A DNA stretch of 64,000 bases from Pseudomonas anuradhapurensis (GCF_014269225.2 NZ_CP077097.1:998001-1062000); one strand, 5' to 3'. Positions 28,570 to 38,800 are shown, counted from the stretch's first letter. Made by a program: numbers and translations. The notes: a model not told the origin generated them from the sequence alone.

Positions 28570-31500
28570 ATGGGACGTCTGAACCGCGTTCTTGTCGCCT
28601 TGACCCGCTGGGGGCTGGGCATTTGCGCCCTGCTGGCAGTCCTGGTGGCGCTGTATGTCAGCCTCGGCCGCGAGCTGGTGCCGTTGGTGGCCGAGTACCG
28701 TGCCGATGTGCAAAGCAAGGCCGAAAAAGCCCTGGGCTTGCCCGTGCACGTCGGTGCCCTCGAGGGCCGCTGGAGCGGCCTGGCGCCGGTGTTGCAGGTA
28801 CGCGACCTGCAACTGGGCGAGGGCGCCACGGCCCTGCGCCTGGATGACGTCAAGGTGGTGCCTGACATCTGGGCCAGCCTGACGACAGGCGAAGTACGCC
28901 TGGCCCGCATACAGCTGGGCGGCCTGCAACTGATCCTGCGCGAGAACGAGCAAGGCAACTGGGCCCTCGAAGGCCTGCCGAAGAAGGACGATGCGCCGCT
29001 CGACCCCGCCGAACTGCTGCAGCGCCTGCGCCAGCTGGGCCGCATCGATGTGTTCGACAGCCAGGTCACCTTGCACCCCTGGCAGCGCGACCCATTGACC
29101 CTCACCTATGTCAGTGCCGGCTTGCAGGCCGGTGCTTCGCGGCAGTCCCTGGAGCTGCGTGCGACCTTGCCTGATGGCCAGCCCCTGGCGCTGAACCTGC
29201 GCAGCCGCGCCTCGGCCAGTGCCTGGCGCGACGGCCAGGTCGAAGCCTACCTCAGCTTGCCGCAGAGCGACTGGGCACGTTGGCTGCCGCCACGCCTGCT
29301 CGGCCAGTGGCATGCCGACAGCTTGCGGGCGGGGGGCGAGTTCTGGGTCGACTGGCAGCAAGGGCAGTTGCAGCAGGCCGTGGTGCGCCTCAATGCCCCC
29401 GAGCTGCATGGCGCCTATGCCGGGCGCAAGGCGGCCAAACTGCACAACCTTGCCCTGGGGGCCTGGTTCCAGCGGCGCGAGCAAGGCTTCGACGTGGTGC
29501 TCGATTCGCTGGCCATGGATATCGGCAAGACCCGTTGGGAGTCGCACCTGCAGTTGCAGCAGCGTCCTGGCGAGAGCGCTGCCGATGAGCGCTGGCAGTT
29601 GCAGGCCGACCGCCTCGACCTGACGCCGCTGACCCCCTTGATCGACGCCCTGGCGCCGTTGCCGGACAAGGTCATGGCGGTGGTCGATGGCCTCAAGGTG
29701 ACTGGCGCATTGCGCAACGTGCGGTTGGAAGCCAGGCCCAAGGCCGAGGGCGACCAGCGCCTGCAGTTCGCAGCCAACCTGGAGAAGGTCGGCTTCGACG
29801 CCTATCACAATGCGCCGGCTGCCGGTAACGTCAGCGGCAGCATCAGCGGTGACCTCGGACATGGCGAGCTGCGCCTGGACACCGACGCGTTCATGCTGCA
29901 TCTGTACCCGATCTTCGCCAAACCCTGGCACTACCAGAAGGCCAATGCACGCCTGACCTGGACTTTGGACCAGCAAGGTTTCACCCTGGTCGCGCCGTAC
30001 CTCAAGGTACTGGGCGAGGAAGGCAAGATCGCCGGCGACTTCCTGATCCGCCTGCTGTTCGAAGAAGGGCGTGAGGACTACATGGACCTGCGGGTCGGCC
30101 TGACCGAAGGCGATGGCCGCTATACCGCCAAGTACCTGCCCGAGGTGCTCAGCCCGGCCCTCGATGAATGGTTGCGCAGTGCAATCGTCAAAGGCACGGT
30201 GGACGAAGGCTACTTCCAGTACCAGGGCTCGCTGAACCATGGCGCGGCGCCGGAAGCGCGCAGCATCAGCCTGTTCTTCAAGGTGCGTGATGCGGCGCTG
30301 GACTTCCAGCCCGGCTGGCCGCAGGTGCAGCACGTGGATGGCGATGTGCTGATCGAGGACAGCGGGGTACGGATCAAGGCCCAGCGTGGCGTACTGCTCG
30401 ATACCAAAGTCAGTGATGTGAGCGTCGATATCCCGCATGCCGAGGCGGGCCAGCCCAGCCACCTGTACCTCGATGGTGCCTTCGACGGCAGCCTCGGCGA
30501 TGGCCTGAAGATTCTCAAGGAAGCGCCTATCGGCACGGGCGAAATGTTCGCCGGCTGGGAGGGCGAGGGGCCACTCCAGGGCAAGGTCAGGCTCGACATC
30601 CCGCTGGCGCATGGGCAGCGGCCGAAAGTGCAGGTGGACTTCGCCACCCACGATGCACAGCTGAAAGTGGCGCCACCAAGCCTGGAGCTGAGCAACCTGA
30701 AGGGCGACTTCAGCTTCGATTTCGACAAGGGCCTCAGTGGCAAGGGCATCAGCCTGCAGGCTTTCGGCAAACCGGTGACGGCGCAGATCACCGCCGAAGG
30801 CCAGCCAGGGCAGATACAGTCGCGCATCAATGCCAATGGCCGGGTGTCGCTCAAGGCGCTGACCGACTGGCTGCAGTTCAAGCAGGCTTTGCCAGCCTCC
30901 GGCGAGCTGCCGTACCGCTTGCAGCTTAGCCTGGGGGGCCGCGACAACCGTCTGAGCGTCAACTCCAGCCTCAAGGGCCTCGCCATCGACCTGCCGGCAC
31001 CGTTCGGCAAGGCAGCGGCGGAAACCCGTGACGGTCGGTTCAGCATGACGCTGCAAGGTCCGGAGCGGCGCTTCGATGCGGCATACGCCGACCTTGCCCG
31101 CTTTGCCTATGCGGCGCCGGCCGACAAGTTGGCCCAGGGGCGTGGCGAGCTCGTGCTGGGCGGCGGCGATGCGCAGCTGCCTGGCGGCCAAGGCCTGCGT
31201 GTGCGCGGTCGCCTGGACACGCTGGACCTGGCGCCCTGGCAAGATCAGGCTGCACGTCTGGGCGGCGACGACCCGGGCGGCAGCGCGCGGCAGAATCTGC
31301 AGGGCGTCGACTTGAGCATCGGCCAGTTGAAGGCGTTCGGCATGGACCTGAACCAGGCCGTGGTGCGCCTGGCCCGCGGCGGCCCAGCCTGGGACCTGCG
31401 CCTGGACAGCAAGGAGGTCATCGGCAACGCCCGGCTTGCGGATGCCAAGGGTGCGCCGCTGCTGGTGCGGCTGCAGACCTTGCGCCTGCCGGCTGCCAGC

Positions 31501-32391
31501 GCTGCCGAGCAGCAGGCAGAAGACGGCGTGGACCCGCTGGCTGCCTTCGACCCACGCAAGGTCCCGGCACTGGACCTGAGCATCGACAAGCTGTATCGCG
31601 GTAACGACCTGTTCGGCAGCGCATCGCTCAAGTTGCGGCCGACCGCGCGTGGTGTAAACGCCAGTGATATCGACCTGGCCTTCAAAGGCCTGCATATCAA
31701 CGGTGGTGGCGGCTGGGAAGGCGAACCGGGCAGCACCGGCAGCTGGTACAAGGGGCGTCTGGACGGCAAGAACCTGGCAGACGTGCTCAAGGCCTGGGGC
31801 TTTGCCCCTACCGTGACCAGCCGCGAATTCCGCCTGGATGTGGATGGCCGCTGGCCGGGTTCGCCGGCAGCCGTCGGCCTCAAACGCTTCTCCGGCAGCA
31901 TGGACGCGGCGCTGCGCACCGGCCAGTTCGTCGAGGTCGAAGGCAGCGCCCAGGCGCTGCGGGTATTCGGCCTGCTCAATTTCAACTCGATCGGCCGACG
32001 CCTGCGCCTGGACTTCTCCGACCTGTTCGACAAGGGCCTGGCCTACGACCGGGTCAAAGGCCTGCTGGTGGCCAGCGATGGCGTCTACGTGACCCGCGAG
32101 CCGATCGCGGTGACCGGGCCGTCGAGCAATTTCGAGCTGGATGGCACGCTGGACATGGTGAACGACCGGGTCGATGCCAACCTGCAAGTGAGCCTGCCAG
32201 TGACCAACAACCTGCCCCTGGCGGCGCTGATTGTCGGCGCGCCAGCGGTAGGCGGGGCGCTATTCCTGGTCGACCGGCTGATTGGTGACCGGGTGTCGCG
32301 TTTTGCCAGTGTCCACTACCGTGTCGAAGGGCCATGGAAAGAGCCTAGAATCACATTTGTGAAACCTTTCGAGAAATCCCGCCAGGAGTAA
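28570..32391 (+). CDS. yhdP: AsmA-like envelope protein YhdP
   Basis: About 1273 residues, the usual size for YhdP. It has one N-terminal membrane helix (WGLGICALLAVLVALYVSL, about 14-32), then a long periplasmic beta-rich body (DUF3971) and a C-terminal AsmA_2-like domain. Proteins of this class form periplasmic bridges that carry phospholipid to the outer membrane; YhdP is one of the three main ones in E. coli. ATGs at 28564 and 28570 compete; the second has the better distance to GGAGG. Two bases separate it from the nitrilase gene. The 1259-residue minus-strand frame opposite is a shadow. Confidence 0.93.
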   Translation: MGRLNRVLVALTRWGLGICALLAVLVALYVSLGRELVPLVAEYRADVQSKAEKALGLPVHVGALEGRWSGLAPVLQVRDLQLGEGATALRLDDVKVVPDIWASLTTGEVRLARIQLGGLQLILRENEQGNWALEGLPKKDDAPLDPAELLQRLRQLGRIDVFDSQVTLHPWQRDPLTLTYVSAGLQAGASRQSLELRATLPDGQPLALNLRSRASASAWRDGQVEAYLSLPQSDWARWLPPRLLGQWHADSLRAGGEFWVDWQQGQLQQAVVRLNAPELHGAYAGRKAAKLHNLALGAWFQRREQGFDVVLDSLAMDIGKTRWESHLQLQQRPGESAADERWQLQADRLDLTPLTPLIDALAPLPDKVMAVVDGLKVTGALRNVRLEARPKAEGDQRLQFAANLEKVGFDAYHNAPAAGNVSGSISGDLGHGELRLDTDAFMLHLYPIFAKPWHYQKANARLTWTLDQQGFTLVAPYLKVLGEEGKIAGDFLIRLLFEEGREDYMDLRVGLTEGDGRYTAKYLPEVLSPALDEWLRSAIVKGTVDEGYFQYQGSLNHGAAPEARSISLFFKVRDAALDFQPGWPQVQHVDGDVLIEDSGVRIKAQRGVLLDTKVSDVSVDIPHAEAGQPSHLYLDGAFDGSLGDGLKILKEAPIGTGEMFAGWEGEGPLQGKVRLDIPLAHGQRPKVQVDFATHDAQLKVAPPSLELSNLKGDFSFDFDKGLSGKGISLQAFGKPVTAQITAEGQPGQIQSRINANGRVSLKALTDWLQFKQALPASGELPYRLQLSLGGRDNRLSVNSSLKGLAIDLPAPFGKAAAETRDGRFSMTLQGPERRFDAAYADLARFAYAAPADKLAQGRGELVLGGGDAQLPGGQGLRVRGRLDTLDLAPWQDQAARLGGDDPGGSARQNLQGVDLSIGQLKAFGMDLNQAVVRLARGGPAWDLRLDSKEVIGNARLADAKGAPLLVRLQTLRLPAASAAEQQAEDGVDPLAAFDPRKVPALDLSIDKLYRGNDLFGSASLKLRPTARGVNASDIDLAFKGLHINGGGGWEGEPGSTGSWYKGRLDGKNLADVLKAWGFAPTVTSREFRLDVDGRWPGSPAAVGLKRFSGSMDAALRTGQFVEVEGSAQALRVFGLLNFNSIGRRLRLDFSDLFDKGLAYDRVKGLLVASDGVYVTREPIAVTGPSSNFELDGTLDMVNDRVDANLQVSLPVTNNLPLAALIVGAPAVGGALFLVDRLIGDRVSRFASVHYRVEGPWKEPRITFVKPFEKSRQE

Positions 32392-32393
32392 CC

Positions 32394-33245
32394 ATGAAGG
32401 CAGCGGTCATCCAGATGGTCAGCCAGGACGATGTGCTGGCCAACCTGCAACGCGCCGGTGCCCTGCTGGAGCAGGCAGCATTCGGCGGCGCGCGTCTGGC
32501 CGTGCTGCCAGAAAACTTCGCCGCCATGGGGCGCAAGGATGCCGCTGCCCTCGGCCGCGCCGAAGCATTGGGCGAAGGGCCCATCCTGCCATGGTTGAAA
32601 CGCACCGCCCGCGACCTCAGGTTATGGATCGTCGCCGGTACCCTGCCATTGCCGCCGGTCGGGCAGCCTGAGGCGAAGGCCCATGCCTGCTCGCTGCTGA
32701 TCGACGAACACGGTGAGGTGGCGGCACGCTATGACAAGCTGCACCTGTTCGATGTGGACGTTGCCGACAACCGTGGCCGTTACCGGGAGTCTGACGACTA
32801 CGCCCATGGCGGCCAGGTGGTGGTAGCCGATACGCCGGTAGGGCGAGTGGGGCTGAGCGTATGCTACGACCTGCGCTTTCCCGAGCTTTACAGTGCACTG
32901 CGTGCCGCAGGTGCCGAGCTGATCACGGCGCCGGCCGCCTTCACCGCGGTAACCGGGGCGGCGCATTGGGAAGTGCTGGTGCGCGCCCGTGCCATCGAAA
33001 CCCAGTGCTACCTGCTGGCAGCAGCGCAGGGCGGGACCCACCCGGGGCCACGGGAAACCCATGGCCATGCGGCGATCGTCGACCCCTGGGGGCGCATCGT
33101 CGCGGAACAGGCGCAAGGCGAAGCAGTACTGCTGGCCGAGCGCGACATCGATGAACAAGCGTCCATCCGGGCGCGCATGCCGGTGCTGTCGCACCGGCGC
33201 TTCTTCTCGCAGGACGCATTGCGGCCTGCGCACACCTCGGAGTGA
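32394..33245 (+). CDS. Carbon-nitrogen hydrolase (nitrilase family, Nit1/YbeM-like)
   Basis: 283 residues with the Glu-Lys-Cys triad of the nitrilase superfamily: Glu40 in LPENFAAMG, Lys115 in [11 protein letters not shown], Cys157 in [11 protein letters not shown]. The LHLFDVDV segment and length match the Nit1/YbeM branch, whose characterised members deaminate glutathione damaged by transaminases; I infer that activity. It starts 2 bases after yhdP and overlaps the upstream edge of tldD closely, so it is part of the same transcript. Confidence 0.88.
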   Translation: MKAAVIQMVSQDDVLANLQRAGALLEQAAFGGARLAVLPENFAAMGRKDAAALGRAEALGEGPILPWLKRTARDLRLWIVAGTLPLPPVGQPEAKAHACSLLIDEHGEVAARYDKLHLFDVDVADNRGRYRESDDYAHGGQVVVADTPVGRVGLSVCYDLRFPELYSALRAAGAELITAPAAFTAVTGAAHWEVLVRARAIETQCYLLAAAQGGTHPGPRETHGHAAIVDPWGRIVAEQAQGEAVLLAERDIDEQASIRARMPVLSHRRFFSQDALRPAHTSE

Positions 33246-33247
33246 CT

Positions 33248-34687
33248 ATGAGCCAGATGTTATCCACCGTCAGCGAACATCTCCTGGCCCCAGGCGGCTT
33301 GACCGTGGACAGCCTGCAGAGCGTGCTGGGTGAGTTGGCCGGCCCCGGCATCGATGCCGCCGACCTGTATTTCCAGGGTCAGATCTCGGAAACCTGGGCG
33401 CTGGAAGACGGCATCGTCAAAGAAGGCAGCTTCAACCTGGACCAGGGCGTGGGCGTGCGTGCCCAGTCCGGCGAAAAGACCGGCTTTGCCTACAGCAACG
33501 CGATCAACCTCGAGGCACTGACCTCGGCGGCCCGTGCCGCCCGTTCGATTTCGCGCGCCGGGCAGAACGGTAAGGTGCAGGTGTTCCATAGCCAGGATGT
33601 GGCCGCCCTGTACCCGGCGGACAACCCGCTGGATGTGCTGAGCCGCGCCGAGAAGGTCGAGCTGCTCAAGCGTGTCGACGCCGCCACCCGCGCCCTCGAT
33701 CCGCGCATTCAGCAGGTCAGCGTGAGCATGGCCGGGGTCTGGGAGCGCATCCTCATCGCCGCCGCCGATGGCAGCCTGGCCGCTGATGTGCGCCCGCTGG
33801 TGCGTTTCAACGTCAGCGTCATCGTCGAGCAGAACGGCCGTCGCGAGCGCGGCGGGCAGGGCGGGGGCGGGCGTACCGACTACCGTTTCTTCACCGAAGA
33901 ACGGGTAATGGGCTATGCCAGCGAGGCGCTGCGCCAGGCCCTGGTCAACCTCGAGGCTATCCCGGCGCCGGCCGGTACCCTGCCGGTGGTGCTCGGGTCG
34001 GGCTGGTCGGGCGTGCTGCTGCACGAGGCTGTCGGCCATGGCCTGGAAGGCGACTTCAACCGCAAGGGCAGTTCGGCGTTCAGTGGCCGTATCGGCGAAA
34101 AAGTGGCGTCGAGCCTGTGCACCATCGTCGACGACGGCACTCTGGAAGGCCGCCGTGGTTCGCTGAGCGTGGATGATGAAGGCACACCGACCGAGTGCAC
34201 CACGCTGATCGAAAATGGCGTGCTCAAAGGCTACATGCAGGACAAGCTGAACGCCCGCCTGATGGGCATGGCGGTGACCGGCAACGGCCGCCGCGAATCC
34301 TACGCCCACCTGCCGATGCCACGCATGACCAATACCTATATGCGGGCTGGCGAAAGCGACCCACAGGAAATCATCGCCTCGGTGAAAAAAGGCATCTACT
34401 GCGCCAACCTGGGCGGTGGTCAGGTGGATATCACCAGCGGCAAGTTCGTGTTCTCGACCAGTGAGGCCTACCTGATCGAAGACGGCAAGATCACCGCGCC
34501 AGTAAAAGGGGCGACCCTGATCGGCAATGGCCCGGAGGCGATGAGCCGGGTGTCGATGGTTGGTAACGACCTGGCGTTGGACAGCGGGGTAGGGACCTGC
34601 GGCAAGGACGGGCAGTCGGTGCCGGTCGGGGTCGGTCAGCCGACCTTGAAGCTGGATGCGATCACGGTTGGCGGTACCGGGGCGTGA
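33248..34687 (+). CDS. tldD: Metalloprotease subunit TldD
   Basis: 479 residues. The zinc-binding motif [11 protein letters not shown] starts at His259, as in all active TldD subunits. Glycine-rich stretches and [20 protein letters not shown] near the C-terminus are family marks. With PmbA (TldE), encoded about 0.7 kb downstream, it forms a heterodimeric protease that degrades unfolded peptides and matures some peptide natural products. The ATG at 33248 overlaps nothing and has GGAG upstream; a GTG at 33242 is less likely. Confidence 0.95.
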   Translation: MSQMLSTVSEHLLAPGGLTVDSLQSVLGELAGPGIDAADLYFQGQISETWALEDGIVKEGSFNLDQGVGVRAQSGEKTGFAYSNAINLEALTSAARAARSISRAGQNGKVQVFHSQDVAALYPADNPLDVLSRAEKVELLKRVDAATRALDPRIQQVSVSMAGVWERILIAAADGSLAADVRPLVRFNVSVIVEQNGRRERGGQGGGGRTDYRFFTEERVMGYASEALRQALVNLEAIPAPAGTLPVVLGSGWSGVLLHEAVGHGLEGDFNRKGSSAFSGRIGEKVASSLCTIVDDGTLEGRRGSLSVDDEGTPTECTTLIENGVLKGYMQDKLNARLMGMAVTGNGRRESYAHLPMPRMTNTYMRAGESDPQEIIASVKKGIYCANLGGGQVDITSGKFVFSTSEAYLIEDGKITAPVKGATLIGNGPEAMSRVSMVGNDLALDSGVGTCGKDGQSVPVGVGQPTLKLDAITVGGTGA

Positions 34688-34702
34688 TGGCTTCGGGGAC
34701 CG

Positions 34703-34790
34703 TTGTGGGAGCGGGCGTGCCCGCGAAGCAGGCGACGCGGCGCATGGCACCGGCTTCGCCGGTGTTCGCCGGCTTGCCCGCTCCCACAGG
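34703..34790. repeat. REP-like doublet between tldD and yjgA
   Basis: TGTGGGAGCGGGCGTGCCCG and CGGCTTGCCCGCTCCCACAGG oppose each other around GCGCATGGCACCGGC and CGCCGGTGTTCGCC. The same internal sequence occurs in the pair at 50773-50861. It lies in the 114-base gap between convergent genes. Confidence 0.85.
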
Positions 34791-34801
34791 AGCCCGGGCT
34801 G

Positions 34802-35323
34802 TCAGCGCAAGCCGCGCTGCAATTCGTCGAGGTCGCGGATGTACTTGAACACCTTGCGCGCAGCGGCAGGTGGCTTGTTCCGCGCTTTTTCATGCTGGGC
34901 ATGGCGCACCAGCGAGCGCAACTGCTGGCGGTCGGTATCGGGGTACTCGTTGACGAAGCGTTCGAGGTCTTCGTCGTTACCGTCGATCAGCCGGTCGCGC
35001 CAGCGCTCCAGGCTGTGGAAACGCTCGTTGTACTGGCGCGTGGAGCTGTCCATCTGTTCGAGCAAGGCGTGGATGGCATCCAGGTCCTGCACACGCATCA
35101 GCTTGCCGACGAACGACATGTGCCGTTTGCGCGCGCCGTGAGCAGTGTGCTTGCTGGCCTCGGCCAGGGCCTTGCGCAACTCGTCGGTCAACGGCAGGCG
35201 GGCCAGGGTATCGGCCTTGAGCGTGGTAAGGCGCTCGCCGAGTTCGACCAGCGCATGCAATTCACGCTTGATCTGGGTTTTGCTTTTTTCGCCGTCGAAG
35301 GCGTCGTCGTTTGAATCAACCAT
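34802..35323 (-). CDS. yjgA: Ribosome-associated protein YjgA (DarP)
   Basis: 173 residues, highly charged, DUF615. It begins [20 protein letters not shown] with the typical [19 protein letters not shown] segment, and near the end [22 protein letters not shown]. The E. coli homologue DarP binds late 50S precursors. It is divergent from pmbA and convergent with tldD. The ATG at 35323 is the natural start. Confidence 0.92.
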   Translation of the reverse strand: MVDSNDDAFDGEKSKTQIKRELHALVELGERLTTLKADTLARLPLTDELRKALAEASKHTAHGARKRHMSFVGKLMRVQDLDAIHALLEQMDSSTRQYNERFHSLERWRDRLIDGNDEDLERFVNEYPDTDRQQLRSLVRHAQHEKARNKPPAAARKVFKYIRDLDELQRGLR

Positions 35324-35431
35324 GGTGGCAGTCCGCTAGAAATCGCCGCCATGATAACCAGTCGGGGGCCGCTTGTCCGGCCCGGTCGTAGAATGATCCT
35401 TGCCGAACGCAGAATTTGAGTGGAGAGAACC

Positions 35432-36778
35432 ATGAGTGCAGTCCAGAGCGTAGGTCCGAAGGACCTGCCAGCATTGCAGGAGCAGGTCGAGGCGATCATC
35501 GCCGAGGCGCGCCGCCAGGGGGCCAGTGCCTGCGAAGTGGCGGTGTCGCTGGAGCAGGGCCTGTCCACCACGGTACGCCAGCGCGAGGTCGAAACGGTCG
35601 AGTTCAATCGCGACCAGGGCTTTGGCATCACCCTCTATGTCGGCCAGCGCAAAGGCTCGGCCAGCACCTCGGCCAGTGGCCCGGAGGCGATTCGCGAAAC
35701 CGTTGCCGCTGCCCTGGCGATTGCCAGACATACGTCCGAGGATGCCTGTGCCGGCCTGGCCGATGCGGCCCTGATGGCCCGCGAGATCCCGGACCTTGAC
35801 CTGTATCATGACTGGGCTCTGGAGCCCGAGAAGGCCATCGAGATGGCGCTGGCCTGCGAGGCGGCGGCATTTGATGCCGACCCACGCATCCTCAACGCTG
35901 ACGGCACTACCCTCAATACCCATCAGGGGTGCCGCGTGTATGGCAACAGCCATGGCTTCATCGGTGGCTACGCCTCGACCCGGCACAGCCTGAGCTGTGT
36001 GATGATCGCCGAAGGCGACGGGCAGATGCAGCGCGACTACTGGTACGACGTGAACCGTCAGGGCCAGCTGCTGGCCGACCCGCGTAGCATCGGTGTGCGC
36101 GCTGCCCAGCGTGCCGCCAGCCGCCTGGGCGCACGGCCAGTACCGACCTGTGAAGTGCCGGTGCTGTTTTCCGCCGAGCTGGCGGGTGGCCTGTTCGGCA
36201 GCTTCCTGTCGGCCATTTCCGGCGGCAACCTGTACCGTAAGTCGTCGTTCCTCGAGGGGACCATCGGCCAGCGCCTGTTCCCCACCTGGCTGACCCTCGA
36301 CGAACGCCCGCACATTCCGCGTGCGCTGGGCAGCGCCGCGTTCGATGGCGACGGCCTGGCGACCTATGCCAAGCCGTTCGTCGACAAGGGCGAGCTGGTC
36401 TCCTACCTGCTGGGTACCTATTCCGGGCGCAAGTTGGGGCTGCCGAGCACGGCCAATGCCGGCGGCGTGCACAACCTGTTCGTCAGCCATGGCATCGAAG
36501 ACCAGGCGGCGCTGATCCGGCGCATGGGCCGCGGGCTGCTGGTGACCGAATTGATGGGGCACGGCCTGAACATGGTAACGGGCGATTATTCGCGTGGTGC
36601 GGCGGGCTTCTGGGTCGAGAATGGCGAGATCCAGCATGCGGTGCAGGAAGTGACTATCGCCGGCAACATGAAGGACATGTTCCAGCAGATTGTAGCGATT
36701 GGCAGCGATCTGGAAACCCGCAGCAATATCCACACCGGTTCGGTGCTGATCGAGCGGATGACTGTGGCGGGTAGCTGA
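35432..36778 (+). CDS. pmbA: Metalloprotease subunit PmbA (TldE)
   Basis: 448 residues, the usual PmbA length. It shares the TldD fold but has AELAGGLFGSFLSAISGGN where TldD carries its zinc motif, so it is the non-catalytic partner. It contains NAGGVHNLFVSHG and TELMGHGLNMVTGDYSRGA near the C-terminus. The ATG at 35432 gives the family N-terminus, with GGAGAG upstream; the frame extends four codons further. A strong terminator follows. Confidence 0.95.
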   Translation: MSAVQSVGPKDLPALQEQVEAIIAEARRQGASACEVAVSLEQGLSTTVRQREVETVEFNRDQGFGITLYVGQRKGSASTSASGPEAIRETVAAALAIARHTSEDACAGLADAALMAREIPDLDLYHDWALEPEKAIEMALACEAAAFDADPRILNADGTTLNTHQGCRVYGNSHGFIGGYASTRHSLSCVMIAEGDGQMQRDYWYDVNRQGQLLADPRSIGVRAAQRAASRLGARPVPTCEVPVLFSAELAGGLFGSFLSAISGGNLYRKSSFLEGTIGQRLFPTWLTLDERPHIPRALGSAAFDGDGLATYAKPFVDKGELVSYLLGTYSGRKLGLPSTANAGGVHNLFVSHGIEDQAALIRRMGRGLLVTELMGHGLNMVTGDYSRGAAGFWVENGEIQHAVQEVTIAGNMKDMFQQIVAIGSDLETRSNIHTGSVLIERMTVAGS

Positions 36779-36847
36779 TTCGCTGCGGGTGGCGGCCTCT
36801 TCGCGGGTGAACCTGTGCACAGGCCCAGTCCAGACGGAAGACAATCC

Positions 36848-36875
36848 AATCCCGGCGCTCACGCCGGGATTTTTG
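36848..36875 (+). terminator. Rho-independent terminator after pmbA
   Basis: AATCCCGGCG and CGCCGGGATT pair (10 bases) around CTCA, followed by a run of T. It closes pmbA just before the iron-regulated fagA promoter. Confidence 0.85.
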
Positions 36876-36915
36876 TTTCCGCCCCTGCCCCTTGAAGTGA
36901 TATAGATTCTCAATT

Positions 36916-36934
36916 AATAATGAATGTCATTATC
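36916..36934. promoter_or_regulatory. Fur box upstream of fagA-fumC
   Basis: AATAATGAATGTCATTATC matches the classic 19-base Fur consensus (GATAATGATAATCATTATC) at 15 of 19 positions, with both outer arms nearly intact. AT-rich sequence on the left (GATTCTCAATT) could extend it. It lies between the pmbA terminator and fagA. Fur with iron would repress fagA-fumC, so they should be made when iron is short. Confidence 0.85.
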
Positions 36935-36956
36935 TGGCAACCCGGCGATGATGTTC

Positions 36957-37340
36957 ATGAAACCCGCTCTCCGCGAACTGCCCTACCTGGACAACTGGCG
37001 CTGGCTCAGTCGACGCATACGCTGCGCGCTCGACCCCGACGAGCCGCGGCTGATCGAGCATTACCTGGCCGAAGGCCGCTACCTGGTGTGCTGCACCGAA
37101 ACCTCGCCATGGACCGTGGCCCTGACCTCGTTCCGCCTGCTGCTGGATACCGCCTGCGATCGCATGTTGCCCTGGCACTGGCGCTGCCAGTGCCTGGACC
37201 AAGCCTGGCGCCCGCTGCTGGACCTGCGCAACCTCGATCGCCAGGCGCACAACCAGCGCTGGCAACCCTATGCCCTGCAGTTGGCCAATTGCCGCCTGCT
37301 GCCGTCGTATTCCCCCGATGAACTGATGCAAGGATTGTGA
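36957..37340 (+). CDS. fagA: FagA-like Fur-associated protein
   Basis: About 127 residues of unknown biochemical function, resembling FagA, which lies directly before fumC in P. aeruginosa and is Fur-regulated. Visible features are RRIRCALDPDEPRLIEHYL, then YLVCCTETSPWTVAL, with three or more Trp and several Cys. There is no signal peptide. The start is uncertain: ATGs at 36924 (inside the Fur box, unlikely), 36948, 36951 and 36957 are in frame; the last gives MKPALRELPYLDNW. It ends 2 bases before fumC, so the pair is one operon. Confidence 0.78.
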   Translation: MKPALRELPYLDNWRWLSRRIRCALDPDEPRLIEHYLAEGRYLVCCTETSPWTVALTSFRLLLDTACDRMLPWHWRCQCLDQAWRPLLDLRNLDRQAHNQRWQPYALQLANCRLLPSYSPDELMQGL

Positions 37341-37342
37341 AC

Positions 37343-38719
37343 ATGAGTGATACCCGTATCGAGCGCGACAGCATGGGCGAACTGCAGGTGCCGGCCCAGG
37401 CCCTGTACGGTGCCCAGACCCAGCGCGCGGTCGACAATTTCCCGATCAGCGGCCAGCGCATGCCGGCCCAGTTCATTCGGGCGCTGTTGTTGGCCAAGGC
37501 CGCGGCGGCCAAGACCAACGTCGAGCTGCAACAGCTGTCTGCAGCGCAGGGCCAGGCGATCGTCACGGCAGTCGAACAACTGTTGGCGGGGGAGTTCATC
37601 CAGCATTTCCCGGTGGATGTGTTCCAGACCGGCTCTGGTACCAGCTCGAACATGAACGCCAACGAGGTGATTGCCACCTTGGCCAGCCGTGTCCTGGGTG
37701 ATGCTGTCAGCGCCAACGACCACGTCAACTGCGGCCAGAGCAGCAACGACATCATCCCTACCACCATTCATGTCAGCGCGGCGTTGGCCCTGCATGAGCA
37801 ACTGCTGCCGGCCCTGGCGCATCTGGTGGAGGTCATCCAGGCCAAGTCGCAGCAAGTGCATCAGTACGTCAAGACCGGCCGTACCCACCTGATGGATGCC
37901 ATGCCGGTGCGCATGAGCCAGGTGCTGGATGGCTGGGCCGCGCAACTCAACGGCGCCAAGGCGCATATCGAAGCTACCCTGCCGAGCCTGCAGGCGCTGG
38001 CCCAGGGCGGCACTGCGGTGGGTACCGGCATCAACGCCCACCCGCAATTCGCTGTCGGCTTCGCCCGCCAACTCAGCAGCCTGACCCGGGTCGAGTTCAC
38101 CCCCGGGCAGAATCTGTTCGCCTTGATCGGCTCGCAGGACACCGCCGTGGCCCTGTCCGGTCAGCTCAAGACCACCGCGGTGGCGCTGATGAAAATCGCC
38201 AACGACCTGCGCTGGATGAACTCCGGGCCATTGGCCGGCCTGGGTGAGATCGAGCTGCAAGGCCTGCAACCGGGCTCTTCGATCATGCCGGGCAAGGTCA
38301 ACCCGGTCATTCCGGAAGCCACCGCCATGGTCGCCGCCCAGGTGATCGGCAATGACGCCACCATCGCCATTGCTGGCCAGTCCGGTAACTTCGAGCTGAA
38401 CGTGATGCTGCCGGTGATCGCCCGCAACCTGCTGGAAGGCATCGAGCTGATGGCCAACGCCAGCCGCCTGCTGGCTGACAAGGCCATCGCCAGCTTCAAG
38501 GTCAACGAAAGCAAACTCAAGGAAGCCTTGGCGCGCAACCCGATCTTGGTCACGGCGCTGAACCCGATCATCGGTTACCTGAAGGCTGCTGAAATTGCCA
38601 AGACCGCCTACAAGCAGGGCCGACCGATCATCGACGTGGCCCTGGAGCACACCGACCTGTCGCGTGAGCGACTGGAAGCGCTGCTGGATCCGGAGAAACT
38701 CACCGCTGGCGGCCTCTGA
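37343..38719 (+). CDS. fumC: Class II (iron-independent) fumarate hydratase
   Basis: 458 residues, cytoplasmic, fumarate to malate in the TCA cycle. The signature GSSIMPGKVNPV (about residues 312-323) and the NCGQSSNDIIPT and SGTSSNMNANEVIA segments are those of FumC. It needs no iron-sulfur cluster, so making it under Fur control replaces the Fe-dependent fumarase when iron is low. AAGGA lies before the ATG at 37343. In P. aeruginosa the operon continues with another gene and sodA; here it stops and ptsO lies convergent. Confidence 0.95.
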   Translation: MSDTRIERDSMGELQVPAQALYGAQTQRAVDNFPISGQRMPAQFIRALLLAKAAAAKTNVELQQLSAAQGQAIVTAVEQLLAGEFIQHFPVDVFQTGSGTSSNMNANEVIATLASRVLGDAVSANDHVNCGQSSNDIIPTTIHVSAALALHEQLLPALAHLVEVIQAKSQQVHQYVKTGRTHLMDAMPVRMSQVLDGWAAQLNGAKAHIEATLPSLQALAQGGTAVGTGINAHPQFAVGFARQLSSLTRVEFTPGQNLFALIGSQDTAVALSGQLKTTAVALMKIANDLRWMNSGPLAGLGEIELQGLQPGSSIMPGKVNPVIPEATAMVAAQVIGNDATIAIAGQSGNFELNVMLPVIARNLLEGIELMANASRLLADKAIASFKVNESKLKEALARNPILVTALNPIIGYLKAAEIAKTAYKQGRPIIDVALEHTDLSRERLEALLDPEKLTAGGL

Positions 38720-38800
38720 TCCTGCGTCATCGCCCTGGTGGCCGGCGTCGAGCGGCTCCCTGGGCGGGTATACCGTACTTCGAGGTTATCCGACGTGGGC

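Noticed and set aside
28408..32187. Minus-strand open frame of 1259 codons opposite yhdP
   Set aside because: It lies fully within yhdP, has no ribosome site and reads as low-complexity Gln/Ala/Leu-rich sequence. It is a by-product of GC-rich codon use.
36924..36956. ATG at 36924 as the fagA start
   Set aside because: It is inside the Fur box and has no ribosome site. It would add eleven residues that are not expected in the family.
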